A DNA stretch of 7,336 nucleotides from Verrucomicrobiales bacterium (GCA_005789375.1 SXXZ01000182.1:1-7336); one strand, 5' to 3'. Counted from the first letter of the stretch, positions 1 through 6,758 are shown. Notes: generated by a model from the letters alone, not told the origin. Translations and numbers: made by a program.

Positions 1-617
1 ACACCCTCGGGTTCTGCCCGTAAGGCGGGGTCGACTGTGGCCGTGTAGCGCACGGTCCGCACCTTGCCGTCAGGACCGAAGATTCTCCGATTGGACGCCA
101 CCTCGCGCACCTCGGCCTGCCCGGTGCCAACCTGGTTGAAAGGCTGGGCCTGGGCGGCAGCGCGGGCCACCGCAGTGCTGAGTCGACCCAGGAGCTCTCG
201 GGCGAAGGTTCCCTCGTAATTCCATGGGCTAACCCCAGCTTCGCGAAGGATCTTCTCTGCACCGAAATCACATTCGGGCGCATCATGCTGATGCAGCGAA
301 TGGACCGCCACCCGGTCTACGGTCGTCCCCGCCGCCATGGCCAGTTGCTGCCGAAACGCATCGTGTCCCTCATTGCCAATACCGATCCAATCGACGGCAC
401 AAAGAACCACCGGACGATCCTTCCCCAAGACCACAACGCCTCGGGCCCGCAGGCCCAGATCCCAGACGTTGGTGACCGGATCGTATGCCAAGCGCGATCC
501 GACGGGCGGAGTGGCATCCATATCGAAAAGCCCCACCCGCAACTGAGCCTGAACGGAAACAACCAACATACAGGCCCACAATAGGCACCCTGAGACCAAT
601 CTTGTTCGGGGAATCAT
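1..617 (-). CDS. Secreted neutral-ceramidase-like protein, N-terminal part (runs off the left edge)
   Basis: This frame is open from the ATG at 617 down to base 1, giving 205 complete codons with no stop, so the C-terminus lies outside the window. Residues 1-24 look like a Sec signal peptide: Arg4 and Arg6, a hydrophobic core around 12-22, and likely cleavage after Val-Gln-Ala24. The mature part follows the N-terminal domain pattern of neutral/alkaline ceramidase-like proteins. There is a D-x-T-P-P-V-G motif at about 34-40, then an R-A-R-G-V-V-V-L strand, then VLCAVDWIGIG (71-81). After that comes a His-rich VHSLHQHDAP motif (105-114) where ceramidases have a zinc-binding H-T-H-S-G-P type motif, and an SNRR segment near 175-178. 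True ceramidases hydrolyse ceramide amide bonds, but most bacterial relatives have unknown substrates. The catalytic serine region would be beyond the edge, so activity cannot be judged. No Shine-Dalgarno precedes the ATG. It is divergent from cstA, 97 bp away. Confidence 0.72.
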   Translation of the reverse strand, partial: MIPRTRLVSGCLLWACMLVVSVQAQLRVGLFDMDATPPVGSRLAYDPVTNVWDLGLRARGVVVLGKDRPVVLCAVDWIGIGNEGHDAFRQQLAMAAGTTVDRVAVHSLHQHDAPECDFGAEKILREAGVSPWNYEGTFARELLGRLSTAVARAAAQAQPFNQVGTGQAEVREVASNRRIFGPDGKVRTVRYTATVDPALRAEPEG

Positions 618-714
618 AGAGGAGAGGCTATCGAGATCCGCCTGGCTTTCGAGGTGAAGTTTCCGCGCAAGTTTTCGTAGGAGGATTCTGGGCCCTTTTG
701 GCACCCTTGGCCTC

Positions 715-3075
715 ATGCATTCCCTCGGGCGCGGATTGGCTTGGACCCTAGTGGCGGGGCTGGGAGCCTTCGCCTACTTCATTCTGGCGACCCATCGTCA
801 AGAACCAGTCAGCTCGGCCTACATTTTGGTGGCAGCCTTATGCACCTACGCCATCGGATACCGGTTCTACTCACGCTGGATCGCCGCCAAGGTCCTGATG
901 CTGGATGATCGGCGAGCCACGCCCTGTGAACGCCATGAAGATGGTCGAGAGTTCGTAAAGACCCACCGCTGGATCGTCTTCGGGCACCACTTCGCCGCCA
1001 TCTCCGGCCCCGGCCCCCTCGTGGGCCCCGTGCTCGCCGCCCAGTTCGGTTACCTTCCCGGAACCCTGTGGATCTTGATTGGAGTCATCCTTGGCGGTGC
1101 AGCTCAAGACTTCCTGATCCTCGCCGCATCCATGCGCCGCAACGGCCGTTCCTTGGGGCAAATGATGAAGGACGAATTGAATCCTTTTCTGGGTGCACTG
1201 TCCCTGGTGGCGATCCTGTCGATCATGATCATCCTTCTGGCGGTGCTCGGGTTGGTTGTCGTGAAGGTGCTCGCCGAAAGTCCATGGGGCGTTTTCACGG
1301 TCGGGGCGACCATCCCCATCGCCCTCCTCATGGGCCTGTACCTGCGGTATGTCCGACCCGGCAAAACCCTGGAGGGCTCGGCGCTCGGCGTCCTCCTGCT
1401 AATCGCGGCTGTCTGGGGAGGTCAGTGGATCCACAGCAACCCAGCGCTCGCCAAACTCTTCACCTTCTCGGCCGAACCTCTGGCCTGGACCATTGTTCTC
1501 TATGGTTTCGCTGCCAGCGTGCTGCCCGTCTGGTTACTGCTCGCGCCGCGAGACTACCTCAGCACCTTCATGAAGCTCGGCACAATCCTCGCCCTGGCCG
1601 CCGGCGTGCTGTTGGTGCTACCCACCCTCAAGATGCCCGCCCTGACCACCTTCATCGACGGTTCGGGGCCGGTCGTCCCGGGCAAGCTGTTTCCATTCTG
1701 CTTTATCACCATTGCCTGCGGGGCCATCAGTGGTTTTCACACACTCATCGCCAGCGGTATCACCCCAAAAATTATCACCCGTGAGAGCTACGCCCGCCCG
1801 ATCGGGTACGGGGCCATGCTCCTGGAATCGCTGGTTGCCATCATGGCATTGATCGCGGCCTGCACCCTCGAACCCGGTGTCTACCTGGCGATTAACATCG
1901 CTGGCACGGGCGCCGACGCGGCCGCCATCGCCGCAGACACCGTGGCCAAGGTTCGGGCAACGGGGTTCACTCTGGATCCCGGAGTGATGGACTCGCTGGC
2001 TCGACAGGTGGGTGAGAGTTCGCTCTACGGACGAACCGGAGGAGCCGCCACACTGGCCGTCGGCATGGCCAATTTGTTCTCCCAGGTGACTCACGGACGC
2101 TGGCTCGATGTCTGGTATCATTTCGCCATCATGTTTGAGGCGCTGTTCATCCTCACGACCTTGGATGCCGGAACCCGAGTGGGCCGTTACCTCCTTCAAG
2201 ATGCTTTGGGTCACTTATGGAAACCCCTGGGAGACGTGCGATCGACCGCCGCCGGGGCTCTGGCCAGTGCGTTGATTGTGGCCAGTTGGGGTTGGTTTCT
2301 AATCCAAGGTGTCCGAGACCCGTTGGGCGGCATTAATTCGCTCTGGCCGCTCTTCGGCATCGCCAATCAATTGCTCGCCGCCATCGCCCTCGTGCTCGCC
2401 ACTACTTTGCTTCTCAAACAGTCGCTGGCCCGAGGCAAATCACCAGCAATCGCGTGGGCAGCGCTCCTGCCGCTCATCTGGCTTTTGGCAGTCACCGGGA
2501 CCGCCGGATTCCAGAAAATATTCCATCCGTCACCGCGCATCGGCTTCCTGGCCACCGTCCGGGATTTGGACCAAAAACACCCCGCCCTTCAACGGGCTGC
2601 AGAATCCGCCCCCGCGGATGCCGCGGCCCAGAAGGCACTTCGCGCAAATCGCAGCCGCCGGCTCAACAACGCCTTGGACGTAGGAGTCACGGCCGTCTTC
2701 CTGGGCCTAGCTACCCTGATCGTGACCGGAGCCGTACTGGAGTGGATTCGCCTGCTGCGCGGCCGGCGAACCCCTGACACGAGCGAAGACGTGCCGGTGT
2801 GGCTCCCAGAATCGGCGTTGGCCGAAGGAAGCAACCGCACCGGTTGGGCTGGGATCTTTGCGCTGGGCCTAGCCCTATTGCGCAACTGGTCGGGACAAGA
2901 CGCCGTGGACCGCACAGCCCGTCAGCTTGAAGCGAATGTCTCGAAGCAAGTGCCCTCGCAAGCCGTCCTCATTCCCCTACCCGAAGTGACTGAAGCCGCC
3001 CGCCGTCACAACGCCCCCATCGCCTACGTCCAAGCCGCCGAAGCCCGCCTCAACGGCCCCAACCGCTGCTGCTGA
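715..3075 (+). CDS. cstA: Carbon starvation protein CstA (peptide/pyruvate-type transporter) with C-terminal extension
   Basis: This is a multi-spanning inner-membrane transporter of the CstA/BtsT family, which takes up peptides or pyruvate during nutrient limitation. As I recall E. coli CstA, the match runs almost end to end. It includes DG near 76, FGHHFAAISGPGPLVGPVLAAQ (89-110), GYLPGTLW, an RRNGRSLGQ loop (141-149), PVWLLLAPRDYLSTF (271-285), FITIACGAISGFH (330-342), WYHFAIMFEALFILTTLDAGTR (467-488) and DPLGGINSLWPLFGIANQLLA (535-555). The match begins at residue 1, which supports the ATG at 715. The only Shine-Dalgarno-like AGGAGG (679-684) is 30 nt upstream, too far to act normally. 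At 786 residues it is longer than the E. coli protein (about 700). The excess is mainly a tail from about 690 onward, with one hydrophobic stretch (711-722) and a terminal NRCC that resembles the end of YbdD/YjiX. No separate ybdD follows. Which substrate it carries cannot be read from the sequence. Confidence 0.96.
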   Translation: MHSLGRGLAWTLVAGLGAFAYFILATHRQEPVSSAYILVAALCTYAIGYRFYSRWIAAKVLMLDDRRATPCERHEDGREFVKTHRWIVFGHHFAAISGPGPLVGPVLAAQFGYLPGTLWILIGVILGGAAQDFLILAASMRRNGRSLGQMMKDELNPFLGALSLVAILSIMIILLAVLGLVVVKVLAESPWGVFTVGATIPIALLMGLYLRYVRPGKTLEGSALGVLLLIAAVWGGQWIHSNPALAKLFTFSAEPLAWTIVLYGFAASVLPVWLLLAPRDYLSTFMKLGTILALAAGVLLVLPTLKMPALTTFIDGSGPVVPGKLFPFCFITIACGAISGFHTLIASGITPKIITRESYARPIGYGAMLLESLVAIMALIAACTLEPGVYLAINIAGTGADAAAIAADTVAKVRATGFTLDPGVMDSLARQVGESSLYGRTGGAATLAVGMANLFSQVTHGRWLDVWYHFAIMFEALFILTTLDAGTRVGRYLLQDALGHLWKPLGDVRSTAAGALASALIVASWGWFLIQGVRDPLGGINSLWPLFGIANQLLAAIALVLATTLLLKQSLARGKSPAIAWAALLPLIWLLAVTGTAGFQKIFHPSPRIGFLATVRDLDQKHPALQRAAESAPADAAAQKALRANRSRRLNNALDVGVTAVFLGLATLIVTGAVLEWIRLLRGRRTPDTSEDVPVWLPESALAEGSNRTGWAGIFALGLALLRNWSGQDAVDRTARQLEANVSKQVPSQAVLIPLPEVTEAARRHNAPIAYVQAAEARLNGPNRCC

Positions 3076-3283
3076 AATCCCGCCGGGGTCGGTCCCACCT
3101 ATTTACACAAAAGGGGCCACTGTAAACTATTTTTCAGCCATGTTTTGAAATGAAATTTAGGCGATAGAAAGCCGCAGTTTACGGGAGTCTCAAGTAGGCT
3201 GGCAGCGACAAGCACCACCACGAGCGCCAACACAGATTAGAACCGCGAAGACGCGGTTCTAATCGGATACTCCCAGCAGATTG
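3076..3283. other. Convergent intergenic gap between cstA and hemW
   Basis: This 208-bp gap lies between the ends of two convergent genes. The part from about 3101 to 3170 is clearly richer in A and T than the neighbouring genes. It contains a weak inverted pair, TTTACA (3102-3107) and TGTAAA (3121-3126). The only strong structure is the 13-bp inverted repeat at 3235-3264, listed separately. I see no open frame with a plausible start and no tRNA-like or other RNA fold. Confidence 0.6.
3235..3264. terminator. Perfect 13-bp inverted repeat, probable bidirectional terminator hairpin
   Basis: The arm GATTAGAACCGCG (3235-3247) is exactly complementary to CGCGGTTCTAATC (3252-3264), around the 4-nt loop AAGA. 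It lies between the 3' ends of cstA (plus) and hemW (minus), where one hairpin could end transcription from both sides. Neither side has a clear U-tract, so it is not a textbook intrinsic terminator. It might instead be an RNA-stabilising hairpin or one copy of a dispersed palindromic repeat. The hairpin itself is certain and its role is inferred. Confidence 0.55.
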
Positions 3284-4522
3284 TCACAGCCGGGCTGGCT
3301 CGGGCCGCAGGAACAACTGCGCCGCAGAATCGGCAAAGCGCAGCCCAGCCCGGGTCAACCGGAAATGGGTCGGCGTACTCTCAGCCCAACCCCTGGAAAC
3401 TAGTTGAGCCATCTCTGTGGGCCATTCGGTCCTGAGGTCGAACCCGGTCTGACCTTGGAACTCTTCCCACGGCCAACCGGCATTCATCCGCAAACCGAAA
3501 GCAGCCATCTCTCCGGCTCGCCCAAGAGGCGGGAGCGCTTCGGCGAATTCCTTGGCTCTGCGGCCTTTCTCCAACTGCTCACAATACAGCACGGTGTTAG
3601 ACCAGTTACGCGAGCGCAACCCACGCACCCATTCGCTGGCGCTGGGCCCCAAACCGTAGCTGTCTCGTCCGCGCCAATAGCCAACATTATGTCGGCAAGC
3701 AAAGGCCGGGATGCCGGGCTCCGCCTCAGGTCGATCCACCGATTCGCCCACCCGTCGGCGACGAGCAAAATTGGCAACTTCGTATGCCCCAAAACCCACG
3801 GCTCCAACGCGATCGTACAGCACCTCATACAGGTCGGCTGCCAAGTCGTCATCTACATCGCATTCCCCAGCTTTGAGCTGCTCGTAAAGGGGGGTATCCT
3901 CTTCGTAAATCACCTCGTAGCAGCTGAGGTGCTCAGTGCCCAGGGCCAAGGCTTCATCCAAGGTGCGGTTCCAGATCTCCATCGTCTGGCCCGGGATCGC
4001 AAACATCAGATCGATGTTGATGTTCTCGAAGCCCGCCTTTCTCAAAATGTCGTAACTCCGGAACACCATGTCGCGGCTGTGGACACGCCCCAACCGGTCC
4101 AACAACGCCTCATCGAGCGATTGCACGCCCATGGAAATCCGATTGACCCCGAACTGGCGCAAAAGGGCCGCTTTATCCGCCGAAACGGTCGCCGGATTGC
4201 ACTCCACGCTGAACTCCGCAGCGTTGCCCAGACCCAACCGATGAAGGGTCGTCAAGACCGACTCCCATTGCTTGAGGGTCAGCAACGAGGGAGTTCCGCC
4301 TCCGAAAAACACCGTCTTGGGTCGGCAGTCTTGGGCGATGAGTTCTAACTCCAAAAGGAGCGCCTGGACGTAGCGCTGGATTAGATCACCGGAAGCCGGG
4401 CCCGAATAGAATGCACAGTACTCGCACTTCTGGGCACAGAACGGCACATGCACGTAAAGCGACTCCACCGGAGGACTCACCGATCCTGCCGCGGGAATCC
4501 ACGTGGTGCCGTTGGAGACCAT
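3284..4522 (-). CDS. hemW: Radical SAM family heme chaperone HemW
   Basis: HemW belongs to the HemN-like radical SAM family. It binds heme and a 4Fe-4S cluster and is thought to deliver heme to respiratory proteins. Numbered from the ATG at 4522 (412 residues), the cluster motif C-AQK-C-EY-C is at Cys29, Cys33 and Cys36 in a YVHVPFC context. A Phe follows two residues after the last Cys, where true HemN has a fourth cysteine; this separates HemW from coproporphyrinogen dehydrogenase. GGGTP (74-78), ECNP (107-110), NRISMGVQS and the CRHN-YWRG-D-YGLGPSAS segment (from Cys276) are all present. An insertion of about 20 residues (roughly 254-274) splits the usual NFAR/CRHN junction. The start is uncertain. 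GTG codons at 4573 and at 4555 also extend the frame, and the one at 4555 overlaps the hemQ stop as GTGA. A GTG at 4480, nearer the usual HemW start, is also possible. None has a strong Shine-Dalgarno. I chose the ATG. Confidence 0.93.
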   Translation of the reverse strand: MVSNGTTWIPAAGSVSPPVESLYVHVPFCAQKCEYCAFYSGPASGDLIQRYVQALLLELELIAQDCRPKTVFFGGGTPSLLTLKQWESVLTTLHRLGLGNAAEFSVECNPATVSADKAALLRQFGVNRISMGVQSLDEALLDRLGRVHSRDMVFRSYDILRKAGFENINIDLMFAIPGQTMEIWNRTLDEALALGTEHLSCYEVIYEEDTPLYEQLKAGECDVDDDLAADLYEVLYDRVGAVGFGAYEVANFARRRRVGESVDRPEAEPGIPAFACRHNVGYWRGRDSYGLGPSASEWVRGLRSRNWSNTVLYCEQLEKGRRAKEFAEALPPLGRAGEMAAFGLRMNAGWPWEEFQGQTGFDLRTEWPTEMAQLVSRGWAESTPTHFRLTRAGLRFADSAAQLFLRPEPARL

Positions 4523-4551
4523 CCGAAGCGGCGCTACTGAGGGTGATGAGT

Positions 4552-5367
4552 TCACAAGTGTAGGTGCAGCCACAGTGCGGTCGGTTGCAGTCGGAGATTA
4601 ACGTAGAAGGGGCCGAAGTCGCCGTAGCGGGCCGTGACCTCGTCGAATCGCATTTCGTAGACGATACCCTTCACGTCATCCAGTCGATGAGCCAAGAGCG
4701 TGACACACCATTCCCAATTATCGAGACCCGTAGATCCCGTAATGAGCTGGCTAATCTTGCCCGCATATTTGCGACCGGTACGCGCATGGGTTCCCATGAG
4801 TGCCTTGCGAGCCGCGAAATCGAGCATGTACCAGTTGTCACCCCCAGAGCGCTTTTTGCTCATGGGATAGAAACACACGATCGACCAGTCATCCTGAAGT
4901 TCGGGATTAAGCCGATAGAACTTCTGACTTTCATTACGTTTCTTGGCCGCCTCGAGAGCCTGCTCGAACTCCGGCGATTCGGGCGTGTGGCGGGGTTCAG
5001 CAGTCTCAAGATACCGACGAAGATCGTCCTCGGTCGGAACATACTCGGGCAACTCGGTGACACTCAGGTAGGAGAAGACGGGAACCAAGGTACCTGGCGG
5101 AAAACAAGCCTCCAAATCGCGGTGGAGAGTAGAAAGCCCATCGAGCGTGGCGTGGAACAAGATGAAACCGATATCGGCCTTTCCTCCCACGTTGGCCAGA
5201 GTCATCAACCGGGGATGAGCGGGTCCGGGAAACCGGGCGGCCAAGGACTCCAGACGAAGGCGCACTTGGTCGGACTCGCCAGCAGGAAGCCCGGCCCAGC
5301 GGATCCGGTCGATGCTATAAAGCAAATGCTCAACGTGAATACCTTGGGAAAGTGCGATTGGATTCAT
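4552..5367 (-). CDS. hemQ: Coproheme decarboxylase (hydrogen peroxide-dependent heme synthase, HemQ/ChdC)
   Basis: This chlorite-dismutase-family enzyme decarboxylates two propionates of coproheme III, using H2O2, to give heme b. It is the final step of the coproporphyrin-dependent route. At 271 residues it is close to the normal length. The ferredoxin-like N-terminal half has GGKADIGFILFHATL (61-75) and PVFSYLSVTELPEYVP (96-111). The C-terminal half holds the family signature: CFYPM with the catalytic tyrosine at 167, Lys171, NWYML with Trp179, the proximal heme ligand His194 in THARTGRKYAGK, Gln207 and ITGSTGLDNWEW. YEMRFDEVTARYGDFGPFYV closes the domain. These residues favour coproheme decarboxylase over a chlorite dismutase, which has an arginine in the distal pocket. 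The start is the ATG at 5367, without a clear Shine-Dalgarno. It follows the receiver-like gene by 43 bp and leads directly into hemW, so the two probably share a message. Confidence 0.95.
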   Translation of the reverse strand: MNPIALSQGIHVEHLLYSIDRIRWAGLPAGESDQVRLRLESLAARFPGPAHPRLMTLANVGGKADIGFILFHATLDGLSTLHRDLEACFPPGTLVPVFSYLSVTELPEYVPTEDDLRRYLETAEPRHTPESPEFEQALEAAKKRNESQKFYRLNPELQDDWSIVCFYPMSKKRSGGDNWYMLDFAARKALMGTHARTGRKYAGKISQLITGSTGLDNWEWCVTLLAHRLDDVKGIVYEMRFDEVTARYGDFGPFYVNLRLQPTALWLHLHL

Positions 5368-5410
5368 AGGTTTTCAGGGACCACTCGGCCGATCCGAGGA
5401 CGCTAGTCAG

Positions 5411-5785
5411 TCAATCTACAGCCAGCACCTGATCTAGCAATTGCGCCAACTGATCGGGAATCCCCTGCTCGGCGGCAACAAGCTTGGCACCGGCCTCCAG
5501 AGCAGCGTCTACTAGTTTTCGATTCTTGGAATCACAGTAGCCCAAGACGGGCACATGCGCCAGGTCCGGACTGGCCCGCAATTGGGCGATGATCCCGCAG
5601 AAATCGCCATGACGAAGAGCCAAGTCTGCGATAACCACCATGGGCGTGTGCTCTCGCACGAGGCGGGGCACGTCCACGGCAGTCTGGGTCGCTGTGACGC
5701 GGTACCCGAGATCGGTTAGACGGTTCACCACCTGAGTTCCGGGAAGGAGCTTCTCGTAGAAGACAATGGCCAAGGGTCGCGTCAC
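5411..5785 (-). CDS. Degenerate response-regulator receiver domain protein (pseudo-receiver)
   Basis: This 124-residue single-domain protein has the alternating strand/helix pattern of a CheY-like receiver. There is an opening strand LAIVFYEK (5-12), a helix ending LTDLGYRVTATQT, the strand MVVIADLAL with Asp54 at the phospho-acceptor place, PVLGYCDSKN (79-88) and a final GAKLVAAEQ strand before a C-terminal helix. The acidic pair that normally binds magnesium after strand 1 is missing (FYEK). The Thr/Ser after strand 4 appears replaced by Tyr-Cys, and the strand-5 lysine of the K-P pair is absent. It is therefore probably not phosphorylated in the usual way and may act by protein-protein contact. 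There is no output domain. The start is a GTG at 5785, preceded by a weak TAGGT ribosome-site match. It is first of three same-strand genes, upstream of hemQ and hemW. I recognise the fold only; the function is unknown. Confidence 0.72.
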   Translation of the reverse strand: MTRPLAIVFYEKLLPGTQVVNRLTDLGYRVTATQTAVDVPRLVREHTPMVVIADLALRHGDFCGIIAQLRASPDLAHVPVLGYCDSKNRKLVDAALEAGAKLVAAEQGIPDQLAQLLDQVLAVD

Positions 5786-5828
5786 TACCTACAGGTTGGG
5801 AGACACCCCTCTCGAAGGCAAGCGGCCC

Positions 5829-5856
5829 TTGGGCCTAGCGAATTCGGCGCTATAAT
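5829..5856 (+). promoter_or_regulatory. Sigma70-like promoter for the methyltransferase gene
   Basis: A perfect -10 box TATAAT lies at 5851-5856, 16 bp downstream of a partial -35 box TTGGGC (5829-5834). Transcription would begin near 5863. That gives an untranslated leader of about 115 nt to the ATG at 5979, or almost none if the in-frame TTG at 5868 is used. It sits in the divergent gap between this gene and the receiver-hemQ-hemW unit. I see no equally good promoter pointing the other way. Confidence 0.55.
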
Positions 5857-5978
5857 TTAAGCCCACATTGGTCACACCATCGTTATCCCTCTTAGAGGCC
5901 GAAAACAGACCGCTCGAAAAAGGGGATTGGAAGGCCGACCGTTTTGGGCCGATCCTTCACAGACCGTTTTCTCCGACC

Positions 5979-6701
5979 ATGCTCTCGAAACTCTTCCCTC
6001 CGCGCCCCGGACCTAAGGCCTCCGGTCGGACGATCTACCGGGCATTCCACCCGTGGACCATGATCTCGCCACCGATGTATGCCGACAACATCGACCTGGC
6101 TCGCCAGGTACGAAACATCCCGGGGGATATCGTAGAATGCGGTGTCTGGCGCGGTGGCATGGTCGCCGGCATCGCCTCGCTCCTGGGCGGGCAGAACCGA
6201 TCCTACCATCTCTTCGACAGCTTCGAAGGTTTGCCCGAGGCCAAAGACATCGATGGCAATGCCGCCAAACAGTGGCAGGCCGCAAAGACCGACGCTTACT
6301 ACTTCGACAACTGTAAGGCGGAACAAACCTACGCCGAAGAGGCCATGGCCAAGGCGGGCGAATCGCGATTCAAGATCTACAAAGGCTGGTTCAACGAAAC
6401 AGTGCCTGGGGTGCGCATCGATCCGGGTATCGCCCTGCTGCGGTTGGACGGAGACTGGTATGAATCGACGTGGGTGTGCCTGGAGGCCTTCTATCCTCAG
6501 GTCGTGAAGGGCGGCATGATCCTGATCGACGATTACTTTATCTGGGACGGCTGCTCACGGGCCGTCCACGACTATTTGTCGAAGACCCAGAGCTCCGACC
6601 GCATCCGGCACTCTCCCGAAGGAGTCGCCTACCTGGTGAAGGGAGCCCCGAACACCTACGAGAAGTATCTGGCCGAAAAAGCGGCTCAACCCGCTTCTTG
6701 A
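5979..6701 (+). CDS. TylF/MycF-family (macrocin O-methyltransferase-like) class I SAM methyltransferase
   Basis: This is a probable SAM-dependent, metal-assisted O-methyltransferase. The namesakes TylF and MycF methylate a sugar hydroxyl on macrolides, but most family members sit in glycan or unknown contexts and their acceptors are unknown. From the ATG at 5979 (240 residues), the SAM-binding motif is GDIVECGVWRGGM (49-61), followed by the acidic strand YHLFDSFEGLPEA (76-88). LRLDGDWYEST (154-164) and GGMILIDDYFIWDG (178-191) follow; the Asp residues in these two are the expected metal and substrate ligands. The C-terminal helix RAVHDYL is also typical. All key motifs are intact. The same frame stays open upstream to a TTG at 5868, adding 37 residues, but those show no family resemblance, so I prefer the ATG. 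No Shine-Dalgarno is evident. It stands alone on this strand with its own promoter, and nothing nearby suggests a macrolide cluster. Confidence 0.88.
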   Translation: MLSKLFPPRPGPKASGRTIYRAFHPWTMISPPMYADNIDLARQVRNIPGDIVECGVWRGGMVAGIASLLGGQNRSYHLFDSFEGLPEAKDIDGNAAKQWQAAKTDAYYFDNCKAEQTYAEEAMAKAGESRFKIYKGWFNETVPGVRIDPGIALLRLDGDWYESTWVCLEAFYPQVVKGGMILIDDYFIWDGCSRAVHDYLSKTQSSDRIRHSPEGVAYLVKGAPNTYEKYLAEKAAQPAS

Positions 6702-6717
6702 AGGCCGCATCAACGAC

Positions 6718-6758
6718 GGTAGGCAGGCCCGTTTTTCGAAGGGCTTACCAGGAATTTT
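6718..6758 (+). terminator. Weak bulged hairpin after the methyltransferase gene, possible terminator
   Basis: Starting 17 nt past the stop codon, GGTA (6718-6721) can pair with TACC (6746-6749) and GCCC (6727-6730) with GGGC (6741-6744), closing a 10-nt loop. A short TTTT run follows at 6755-6758. The stem is interrupted by an unpaired GGCAG, and the T run is short and displaced. Position between two separately promoted genes favours a terminator, but the fold is marginal. Confidence 0.3.

Noticed and set aside
285..584. Plus-strand open frame in the left-hand region
   Set aside because: The minus-strand frame here runs unbroken to the window edge, has a signal peptide and matches the ceramidase-like pattern, so the plus-strand frame is a shadow.
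679..751. A short leader peptide starting at TTG 698 behind AGGAGG (679-684) and overlapping the cstA start
   Set aside because: The spacing of AGGAGG to TTG 698 is about 13 nt, the peptide would be only 17 residues with no recognisable pattern, and TTG starts are easy to find by chance.
3067..3075. TGC TGC TGA at the end of cstA as a possible selenocysteine (UGA) read-through, since the YbdD/YjiX family was once labelled a putative selenoprotein family
   Set aside because: The preceding residues already give the Arg-Cys-Cys ending typical of the Cys-containing members. The frame after the TGA shows no conserved protein and no SECIS-like hairpin is evident right after it.
3102..3126. TTTACA/TGTAAA inverted pair in the cstA-hemW gap as an operator or terminator
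   Set aside because: Only 6 AT-rich base pairs with a 13-nt spacer, in an AT-rich stretch, downstream of both genes; likely chance.
3404..4348. Long open frame on the plus strand opposite hemW
   Set aside because: It is fully antisense to a gene with intact HemW motifs, and its translation shows no recognisable domain; GC-rich coding DNA often keeps the opposite strand open.
4564..5406. Long open frame on the plus strand opposite hemQ
   Set aside because: It covers the whole of hemQ, which has complete catalytic residues; the antisense product resembles nothing known.
6679..6696. Inverted repeat AAGCGG/CCGCTT which, read on the minus strand, is followed by a T run like an intrinsic terminator
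   Set aside because: It lies inside the end of the methyltransferase coding region, the stem is only 6 bp, and no minus-strand gene ends nearby.
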